Shown here in pieces: positions 57,663 to 64,000 of a stretch of DNA of 64,000 bases. A model generated the notes under the pieces. The model saw only the letters and a list, made by a program, of their open reading frames with translations, made no database searches and was not told where the DNA came from. Position numbers and translations under genes: made by a program. The first letter of the stretch is position 1. Each line of letters begins with the position of its first letter. The DNA is from Paenibacillus sp. W2I17 (GTDB lineage Bacteria > Bacillota > Bacilli > Paenibacillales > Paenibacillaceae): positions 3,286,001 to 3,350,000 of the forward strand of contig NZ_JAUSXM010000001.1 of NCBI RefSeq assembly GCF_030815985.1, written 5' to 3'.

Positions 57663-57830
57663 TTTGTCTTTCAAAGGGTGGACACGGACATGAGAAAGTA
57701 CTCCGGAATCGATATTCTACATATAGATCATTTTTAATTTTATATCTGAAAACGTCTATATATAGTGTTTCATTTTCCTGGATGGATATAGTATCTTTTG
57801 AGAAAAAGTGTCCACTCTTTGAAAGACAAA
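57663..57830. mobile_element. MITE-like element with 23-bp terminal inverted repeats
   Basis: TTTGTCTTTCAAAG... at 57663-57685 and ...CTTTGAAAGACAAA at 57808-57830 are inverted repeats of 23 bp with one mismatch. They enclose about 120 AT-rich bases without a gene. The size and ends fit a non-autonomous transposable element, but no clear target-site duplication is seen, so it could be another kind of long inverted repeat. Confidence 0.42.
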
Positions 57831-58015
57831 ATGAAGATAAATGTCCTTTTGTAGTGGACAATGCCCGAATTCCATTTATATAAGTTGAACTATAAATTTA
57901 CACAAAAATATACAAGGCAATTATAACTCAAAGAAGTGTAGCTAAAAGCTTGTTGTAAGAAAGAAACTATGGAGGCATATGCTCCGCCTCTAATACCTCA
58001 TAAGGAGAATCCGAG

Positions 58016-58921
58016 ATGAATGAACATAGACAGGATGAAGATCAGAATAATAAACCAAACGCATCATTCGAAAATAGTGGACACCACGGTGATTTAATTG
58101 GGGAAATAAACACTTCAGATATAAGTCCGGTACAAGCAAATTCATCACAACGTGTGTTAATTGTAACCGCGGTTGATGCAGAAAAAGATGCGGTCCTCCG
58201 TGGTTTGGGAGACACGGCCGCGGAACGATTTGACGTCATCGCTGCGGGCGTTGGCCCAGCCTCGGCCGCAGCAGGAACAGCCGCTACATTGGCATATGCC
58301 GTAGCGGCTGCAAGCACAAGGGCGTTGGCGCAAGCATCTACTGCGCCAAGCCCATCCGATGTGGCACAGGCATCTGCCACATCTTCAAGGCCGGGGCCCC
58401 TTGCCGGGACCGGATATTCACCAGCCTACATGCTGGTGATCAGTGCCGGCATCGGCGGCGGGTTCCCCGGCCGGGCAGACGTCGGCTCCCTCGTGGTAGC
58501 CGACGCCATGGTTGCCGCCGATCTGGGCTCGCAGACACCAGACGGCTTCCTTAGTGTGGACGAGCTCGGATTCGGCTCGTCCATTGTGGCGGCGGACGCG
58601 GAGCTTGCCGCTCGCCTGCGCCATGAGCTGCAGCGGGCTGGGCTCGCTGTCAGCGGAGGCACTGCGGTCACCGTGTCCACGGCGACCGGAACAGCGGAGA
58701 CGGCCGCAGAGCTATTGCGCCGCGTGCCGGATGCCGCCGCCGAAGGTATGGAAGGCTTCGGCGTGGCAACAGCTGCTCAACAGTTCGGCGTGCCAGCACT
58801 CGAACTGCGGGCCATATCCAACGCAGTCGGTCCACGCGACCGCGACGCTTGGCGCATCAAGGATGCCCTCGATGCGCTTCAGGCTGCAAGTTCCATTTTA
58901 CGGGAGGTTATTACATCATGA
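58016..58921 (+). CDS. mqnB: Futalosine hydrolase
   Basis: MqnB cleaves futalosine to dehypoxanthine futalosine and hypoxanthine in the alternative menaquinone pathway. The 301-residue protein has the nucleoside phosphorylase-like core: RVLIVTAVDAEKDAVLRGLG, YMLVISAGIGGGFPGRADVG and EGMEGFGVATAAQQFGVPAL. It differs from typical MqnB by about 40 extra N-terminal residues and an Ala/Ser/Pro-rich insertion at about residues 98-135. The gene is much richer in GC than its flanks. AAGGAG precedes the ATG. It overlaps mqnD by four bases. Confidence 0.9.
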   Translation: MNEHRQDEDQNNKPNASFENSGHHGDLIGEINTSDISPVQANSSQRVLIVTAVDAEKDAVLRGLGDTAAERFDVIAAGVGPASAAAGTAATLAYAVAAASTRALAQASTAPSPSDVAQASATSSRPGPLAGTGYSPAYMLVISAGIGGGFPGRADVGSLVVADAMVAADLGSQTPDGFLSVDELGFGSSIVAADAELAARLRHELQRAGLAVSGGTAVTVSTATGTAETAAELLRRVPDAAAEGMEGFGVATAAQQFGVPALELRAISNAVGPRDRDAWRIKDALDALQAASSILREVITS

Positions 58922-59760
58922 AAATTGCATTTTCCCCTTGTCCAAACGATACATTTATCTTTCACGCGTGGGTGCACGGTTTGATCCCGGGCGCACCTGA
59001 GCTGGATGTCCGTTATGCTGATATTGATATTACCAATGGTCTGGCGGCAAATCCCGATGGACCCGACACACCTGAAGTGATGAAAATATCTTATGCAGCA
59101 CTGCCATACGTGTTATCTGACTATGCTCTGCTTCCTGCTGGAGGCGCACTTGGCAGAGGATGTGGCCCTTTGGTTCTGACCGCAAATGGCACGACCGATC
59201 CAGCATATCTGTCTGGACGACGGGTTGCTGTGCCAAGTGAACGCTCAACAGCATATCTGTTGTTCCGTCTTTGGGCAGCGCAAAATGTCCCGGGCGGTGT
59301 AGGCGAGATTGTTGTCATGCCATTCGACCAGATCATGCCTGCTGTTCGTGACGGCAAGATCGATGCCGGACTTGTCATCCATGAAGCACGCTTCACGTAT
59401 CAGAACTATGATCTCAAACTGATGACAGATCTCGGGAACTGGTGGGAAAGTGATACAGGCCTTCCGATTCCGCTTGGAGCGATCATCGCACGTCGCAACA
59501 TGGACGCTCATGCCCTCGCCGGTTGGGCACGCGCCTCCGTTGAATATGCATGGGCGCACCCTGATGAGTCGAGAGCATACGTTATGGAACATGCCCAAGA
59601 AATGGACCCTGACGTAGCCGCACAGCATATCGGCCTGTACGTTAATGAGTTCAGCGCCAACCTGGGTGGTGATGGTTATGGTGCAATCACTGCACTGCTT
59701 GGCCGTGCCATGAAAGAAGGACTCGTTCCCGAGTTCGACCTTGATCTGTTGCGCATCTAA
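58918..59760 (+). CDS. mqnD: 1,4-dihydroxy-6-naphthoate synthase
   Basis: MqnD converts cyclic dehypoxanthine futalosine to 1,4-dihydroxy-6-naphthoate, a later step of the futalosine route to menaquinone. The 280-residue protein starts MKIAFSPCPNDTFIFHAWVH, the family hallmark, and has the periplasmic-binding-like fold. The ATG overlaps the mqnB TGA stop and GGGAGG lies just upstream, so the pair is translationally coupled. Other pathway genes (mqnA, mqnC, mqnE) are not in this window. Confidence 0.94.
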   Translation: MKIAFSPCPNDTFIFHAWVHGLIPGAPELDVRYADIDITNGLAANPDGPDTPEVMKISYAALPYVLSDYALLPAGGALGRGCGPLVLTANGTTDPAYLSGRRVAVPSERSTAYLLFRLWAAQNVPGGVGEIVVMPFDQIMPAVRDGKIDAGLVIHEARFTYQNYDLKLMTDLGNWWESDTGLPIPLGAIIARRNMDAHALAGWARASVEYAWAHPDESRAYVMEHAQEMDPDVAAQHIGLYVNEFSANLGGDGYGAITALLGRAMKEGLVPEFDLDLLRI

Positions 59761-59794
59761 CTTTGATTTAATTTGAGTTAGTTTCTGCTCTATA

Positions 59795-59993
59795 TCTAAA
59801 GAACACAGCGCATCTTATTTAGCCGAATAACGTGGTATGAGAATTCTAAAGAATCTCAGACACCGTATTCGGCTAAAATTCGTTTATATCGTCAACAAAC
59901 TCGGTTCATTCCACACAATAACGCTTCTACGATTCGTTAGAAATTGGTGTGTGCGTTTTTTCAGCGAATAACGTGTGCTCGATTCGTTAGAGT
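59795..59993. repeat. Dispersed intergenic repeat, family B, unit 1
   Basis: Contains CGCATCTTATTTAGCCGAAT, ATTCTAAAGAATCTCAGACA, CACACAATAACGCTTCTACG and GATTCGTTAGAGTCC. The same order of blocks recurs at 60106-60304. Palindromic pieces such as CTAACGAA/TTCGTTAG suggest secondary structure. Confidence 0.7.
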
Positions 59994-60105
59994 CCGTCCC
60001 AAGGCGTTCTGAGGAGCAAGCTTCGTGAGGCCTATCCGGGGTATTCGAAATCGAAATGGTTTGTAAAAGTAGACTTAGGGTGCTACAAATTCGCAGGTTT
60101 TTCTC

Positions 60106-60304
60106 TTACGAACCCAACGCACCTTATTTAGCTGAATATCATGCCACGAAAATTCTAACGAACCCCAGACACTCTATTCAGCTAGAATTCGGTCATATCA
60201 CCGACAAACTCACTTCATTTCACACAATAACGATTCTACGATTCGTTAGAAAATGGTGTGTGCGGATTTTCGGCGTATAGCGTGTGCTCGGTTCGTTAGA
60301 GTCC
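60106..60304. repeat. Dispersed intergenic repeat, family B, unit 2
   Basis: Unit of about 200 bases lying some 310 bases after unit 1 and clearly similar along its length (CGCACCTTATTTAGCTGAAT, CTAACGAACCCCAGACAC, CACACAATAACGATTCTACG). The following 340 bases to 60646 hold no recognisable gene. Confidence 0.7.
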
Positions 60305-60646
60305 TGCATAGGGTACATTTGGGGATAGAAACTTCTTAGCTAGCCAGGGTGATGGCGGTGTCCTTGCGTTTTGTTTTTTTTAGAGCTTGGTTACTTAGGA
60401 TTAGTATAGGTCGTATTCAGGAGGGTCACCAATCAGAGTCCGTCTTTTAAACTCCCCTTACCTATTTCGCTGAACCCAACTTTCCAGCAAAAGTTGTATA
60501 AGCCTTACCGGGTTTCGGATTTGCGGTTTGCGGTTTTAGTGTCTAATTTTTAACTTGGCGAAATACTTGCATCAAGATACTTTGCTGCAGACTAGTGACC
60601 TCACTAGCCATGTTGGACTACACTACACATGACACACGAAATAGAA

Positions 60647-60697
60647 AGAGCTGTCCCCTAACGTCAGACTTATGACGATGGGACAGCTCTTTTTTTC
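60647..60697. terminator. Strong terminator hairpin in the mqnD-pcp gap
   Basis: AGAGCTGTCCC and GGGACAGCTCT form an 11-bp stem with an inner GTCA/TGAC pair, followed by eight Ts on the plus strand and a shorter TTTC run on the minus strand. No adjacent plus-strand gene explains it; the minus-strand pcp operon ends about 220 bases to the right. Confidence 0.85.
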
Positions 60698-60919
60698 ACT
60701 TTATATTCAACTTCATATTTATACTCATATCTATCACTCTACTCAACCCAAGATCGAAGCGGAAAGAAACCCATGCAACTCCACGCTCTCCACGTCATCC
60801 TAAAACCTACTTTAACCCTTCCCAACCCACTGCTCTCCCTCTTACAACGGCGGTCTACGAATCAACCAACCATCGCCTACGTTCTGCTGCAACCGCAGCC
60901 GAACAATCGGAACCATCCC

Positions 60920-61543
60920 CTACGAATCAGCCACAACCGTGCGGATCATAATCCGCAGTGCATCCAGCATCATGGGAATAGGTAGCGAAGAAACGGAAGG
61001 CTGCAACACCGCCATCTCTGTGGAGGCTGGAAAGTGTACAAATCCGGCACGGATCGGAAGTTGCCCTACTCGAATGTAATCCAGCACCCGGTACATCGTG
61101 TTGTTGCAGATATATGTACCTGCTGTATTGGACACGGCAGCTGGAATGCCTGCTGCAGACATGTCATTCACCATGGCACGTATGGGCAAAGTGGCAAACA
61201 AGCCGTCCGGGCTGCCATCTACAATTGGCTCGTCCACAGGGCGCTGTCCCTGGTTATCCGCGTAGGAGCCTGGCGGAATGTCTTTGACATTCACGGCGAT
61301 CCGCTCCGGTGTGATGGATGTTCTGCCCTTGGCCAGCCCACAGGCGATGACGACATCTGGCCGATAGGCTTCCATCTCTGCGATCAGCAGGTCTGCACAT
61401 TCATCAAAGTGCACGGGCAACAGTACTGTTTTTAGCTCAGCACCCTCGATCACTTCGTTTCCAAGAGCTTCCATTAACGCCCCAGTCGGATTCACCGCAT
61501 CCCCGCCAAAAGGTTCAAACCCGGATATCAGAATCTTCACCAT
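60920..61543 (-). CDS. pcp: Pyroglutamyl-peptidase I
   Basis: A 207-residue cysteine peptidase that removes N-terminal pyroglutamate. It starts MVKILISGFEPFGGDAVNPT. The catalytic residues are visible: Glu in TSITPERIAVN, Cys in SNTAGTYICNNTMY and His in AGFVHFPAS. GGAG lies about ten bases before the ATG at 61543; a GTG three bases upstream is an alternative. It is 20 bases downstream of the oxidoreductase gene and probably co-transcribed with it. Confidence 0.94.
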   Translation of the reverse strand: MVKILISGFEPFGGDAVNPTGALMEALGNEVIEGAELKTVLLPVHFDECADLLIAEMEAYRPDVVIACGLAKGRTSITPERIAVNVKDIPPGSYADNQGQRPVDEPIVDGSPDGLFATLPIRAMVNDMSAAGIPAAVSNTAGTYICNNTMYRVLDYIRVGQLPIRAGFVHFPASTEMAVLQPSVSSLPIPMMLDALRIMIRTVVADS

Positions 61544-61563
61544 CACACGTCAGCTCCTGTCTG

Positions 61564-62565
61564 TTACTCCGATTTGTAACGCAATCCCCACTGGCCCCGA
61601 ATCGTGTCCATCAGCTTCATGATTTCCAAGGATTCATCCAGTTTAATGGTATGGCTCTCCGTCCGACCTTCGAGGATACAGCGTCCCGCTTCTTCTGCCT
61701 CAAAAGCATAACCAATACATGTTCGATCATCCGTGAACTTCTCCGGCTCGTCCTGACCATTCACATGCAGATAGGCTTCTTTGCCCGCCAGGAATAAAGG
61801 TAGACGAATCTTGCCTTCCGTACCGTATATAACTGCTTCATTGCTAAGGTTCAGACGAATGGCAGCACTCAGTGATGCAGAACGTCCCTCGGAATAGGAC
61901 AACAATACGGAAAACTGCTCGTCCACACCCGTTTCACCGATATTGGCCGTACTCCATACATGCTGGGGCTGTTCGCCAAAGATCATCGATGCAAAGGAGA
62001 TCGGGTACACCCCTGCATCCAGCAAAGCTCCCCCACCCAGATCCGGATTAAGCAACCTTCCTTCCGGCTCCCAGCCGACACGGAATCCAAAGTCTGCCTG
62101 GAGCAAACGCACTTCACCAATTCGTCCTTCTGCAATCCATGCTCTGGCTTGAGCAATCGGTGGCAGAAAGCGTGTCCACATCCCTTCCATCAGAAAAAGG
62201 TTACGCTCCCGTGCCGTCTCCACCAGTTGCTCCAACTGACGTGCATTCATCGTAAACGGCTTTTCACAGAGCACCGCCTTGCCTGCCTCCAGACAAGCCA
62301 TTACATTCTCCTTATGCACAGGATGAGGTGTTGCCACATAGATAATATCTACCTCAGGATCTTGCAGCATCTCATCATAAGAACCGTAAGCGCGTGCAAA
62401 ACCATATTCAGCTGCAAACTTCTCCGCGCTTCCGGCTGTCCGTGAACCTACCGCTGCTTTCACAGCGTTTCCCGCATGTTCCAAATCCCTTGCAAACTGG
62501 GATGCAATCCATCCCGTGCCCATAATGCCCCAGCGTACTTTGTCCCGTCCCACTACTTCTGTCAT
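61564..62565 (-). CDS. Gfo/Idh/MocA-family oxidoreductase
   Basis: A 333-residue NAD(P)-dependent dehydrogenase. The Rossmann motif is WGIMGTGWIASQFARDLE, and the family signature is AVLCEKPFTMNARQLEQLVE. The segment LMEGMWTRFLPPI and GGGALLDAGVYPISFASMIF place it near the dihydrodiol/xylose dehydrogenase branch. AGGGAGG precedes the ATG. It leads a two-gene operon with pcp; the functional link is unclear. Confidence 0.87.
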   Translation of the reverse strand: MTEVVGRDKVRWGIMGTGWIASQFARDLEHAGNAVKAAVGSRTAGSAEKFAAEYGFARAYGSYDEMLQDPEVDIIYVATPHPVHKENVMACLEAGKAVLCEKPFTMNARQLEQLVETARERNLFLMEGMWTRFLPPIAQARAWIAEGRIGEVRLLQADFGFRVGWEPEGRLLNPDLGGGALLDAGVYPISFASMIFGEQPQHVWSTANIGETGVDEQFSVLLSYSEGRSASLSAAIRLNLSNEAVIYGTEGKIRLPLFLAGKEAYLHVNGQDEPEKFTDDRTCIGYAFEAEEAGRCILEGRTESHTIKLDESLEIMKLMDTIRGQWGLRYKSE

Positions 62566-63053
62566 ATTAAAGCCTCCCTACTGCAATTTGAGTTGAAAAG
62601 GTTAATGATTCAGATCAGGCCAACATGTTATCCCCTTTATTTTACCAAAAAGAAACGCTTACGTCAGAAAACGATTTCGATTATGTGCTTTCAATAGAAT
62701 TCAAGCTCATCAGGGCCTCGAACATATCTGTGTACATTTCAATTCTCCAGTAGATTTGCTAAGATTATCAGCAGACTAGGGCCAAGAAGTCTTGTCCGTA
62801 AACATACTTGTAACTAGCGACAATCTGGTTAAACTATCGATCACATCTGATAACGGGATCATATACCCTGTGCTATTCGTAAAACATCTGACTATACTGC
62901 AAACGCGCTTTGACAAGGCAGCCAGTAATCATAACATCATGCAAAACGCATCAATAGACGTTCAAGAAAGACGTTCAGGTCCGAGAAAATATGGTGCGTT
63001 CCAGATTCAATCATTACCTAAACTGTTCAAAAGAAAGGAGGACGCATAACACC
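62566..63053. other. Intergenic region between divergent oxidoreductase and AraC genes
   Basis: About 490 bases. A frame open from 62792 to 63049 runs through the ribosome site of the next gene and has no start signal, so I do not call it. No clear promoter or operator consensus is seen. Confidence 0.5.
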
Positions 63054-64000
63054 ATGACTACCATCCCCGGTACCGTCCACAACGGCATGAATCCACACAT
63101 GTTGCATCAGCAGACAAGTCCCAAGGAATCCTCAACCCGAGCAGGCCTGGATGCATTCCTGAATGATACTCTGATCGAACTTCGTCAGGCAGAACATATT
63201 ATAACCCGTGGGAAATGGCACTGGTCCACAACTGAGCTAGCTCATCATACCTTCATATACATGCACAAATTCACAGGCCAACTGATCATGAATGGGATCA
63301 AATTTTACGTGGTTCGCAAATCAGCTTGTCTATGCACACCAGGAACTGCAATTGAACTGATTAGTGATGAAGACCATGATATTGAACTGTATATCATTCA
63401 CTTTGATCTGTATCGGGCTACGGAGAAGACAAAAGCCAGACGAATCTACGAACGTGAGCTCAGTTCCCCTGTTACAGGCTGGATTCAGGGCCCATTTTAC
63501 GGTATACAGCGCATTGCCGCACAGCTTACACAATTAACCAACGAAGGTTTGGAAACAGGCTTGAAAGCACAGCTCTTCCTGACGGAACTGTTACATATGC
63601 TCTGGCCTCAAGAAGACCAGACTGACGTGGGGGCTGGGCAGGATGAACCCGAACAGTGGCTCAGGTCCACCCTGCAATACATGCGCGAAAACTATATGCT
63701 CGAGATCAAACTGGAAAAGCTGGCTGAACTGGCTGACATGCACCCGTCCTATTACTCGCAGCTATTCAAGAGCCGCATGCAGAAAAATCCGATTGAATAC
63801 ATCACTCATCTGCGTATGAACCGGGCCAAGGAATTACTGCTCACTTCCGATCTTCGTATCCGTGATGTGGCTCGTGAAGTGGGTTACCGTGACGAATTTT
63901 ATTTCAGCAGACGTTTCCGGAACCATGCCGGTTATGCGCCAACTTCCTATTCGAAGCAGGTCCACCGAAATATCGTGTCGCTCTCCTATCCATACACGGA
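63054..64000 (+). CDS. AraC-family regulator, possibly Btr-like, 3' end outside window
   Basis: About 315 residues are visible from the ATG at 63054, which follows AAAGGAGG. An N-terminal cupin-like region (YMHKFTGQLIMNGIKFYVVR) is followed by two HTH motifs (LEIKLEKLAELADMHPSYYS and IRDVAREVGYRDEFYFSRRF). The frame stays open after the HTH with NIVSLSYPYT at the edge. In Bacillus Btr-type regulators a similar segment starts a fused siderophore-binding domain, so a link to iron uptake is possible but cannot be confirmed here. Confidence 0.8.
   Translation, partial: MTTIPGTVHNGMNPHMLHQQTSPKESSTRAGLDAFLNDTLIELRQAEHIITRGKWHWSTTELAHHTFIYMHKFTGQLIMNGIKFYVVRKSACLCTPGTAIELISDEDHDIELYIIHFDLYRATEKTKARRIYERELSSPVTGWIQGPFYGIQRIAAQLTQLTNEGLETGLKAQLFLTELLHMLWPQEDQTDVGAGQDEPEQWLRSTLQYMRENYMLEIKLEKLAELADMHPSYYSQLFKSRMQKNPIEYITHLRMNRAKELLLTSDLRIRDVAREVGYRDEFYFSRRFRNHAGYAPTSYSKQVHRNIVSLSYPYT

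Noticed and set aside
57364..57693. Plus-strand open frame of 109 codons before the inverted repeat
   Set aside because: No ribosome site, no domain, and it runs into the MITE-like end.
60056..60280. Plus-strand open frame within repeat family B
   Set aside because: Lies across repeat unit 2 with no start signal.
62792..63049. Plus-strand open frame of 85 codons ending just before the AraC gene
   Set aside because: No start signal; it reads through the AraC gene's ribosome site with no recognisable protein features.

Overview
The window looks like chromosome of a Paenibacillus-type member of the Bacillota (inferred, not searched). The signs are strong AGGAGG ribosome binding sites before almost every gene, a moderate GC content, an alanine dehydrogenase next to an AdeR-type PucR regulator, an exosporium-style collagen-like protein, a futalosine menaquinone pair (mqnB-mqnD), YtrA-type GntR/ABC modules, and many LacI/AraC-regulated sugar genes. 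I see no rRNA, tRNA, CRISPR array, prophage or complete insertion sequence.

Layout. 1-8.4 kb is an amino-acid catabolism region: divergent pruA (cut by the window edge) and proline dehydrogenase, each with a near-perfect sigma-54 promoter, plus a RocR-like sigma-54 activator at 6.7 kb. Between them lies a 3.7 kb collagen-like gene that is frameshifted once inside its repeats. 8.4-16.5 kb holds a STAND-type NTPase, adeR/ald, a Cas4/RecB-like Fe-S nuclease and a small RIO/YrzF-like kinase. 16.7-22.9 kb is carbohydrate-related: AraC regulator, sugar-phosphate isomerase, Gfo/Idh/MocA oxidoreductase, GH125 alpha-mannosidase and LacI regulator. 23-27.4 kb carries an ECF sigma factor with a frameshifted membrane anti-sigma-like partner, a Mug glycosylase, an AEC transporter and a small protein; a RidA protein follows at 27.6 kb.

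28-35.6 kb is the most notable block. It is an RNA-repair island with Pnkp (kinase-phosphatase-ligase), Hen1 (3'-end 2'-O-methyltransferase) and a nucleotidyltransferase on the minus strand, facing two overlapping WYL-domain regulator genes on the plus strand.

35.7-44.7 kb is mixed: a LURP-one-like protein, a GntR/ABC module, aldo/keto reductase, S9 peptidase, a secreted stalk-domain protein and a PatB-like C-S lyase. 44.9-51 kb is a nickel uptake operon (nikABCDE order) with nikR and a matching NikR-type operator. 51-57 kb has an esterase, a coiled-coil envelope protein with an unusual leader, and a second GntR/ABC module. 57-60.9 kb has a MITE-like inverted repeat, mqnB-mqnD and repeat-rich intergenic DNA. 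The window ends with pcp, a second oxidoreductase and the start of an AraC regulator.

Two families of dispersed intergenic repeats run through the window. One forms a long hairpin with compensatory changes between copies and brackets the GH125 gene in inverted orientation. All functional calls are by motif reading; none was checked by database search.
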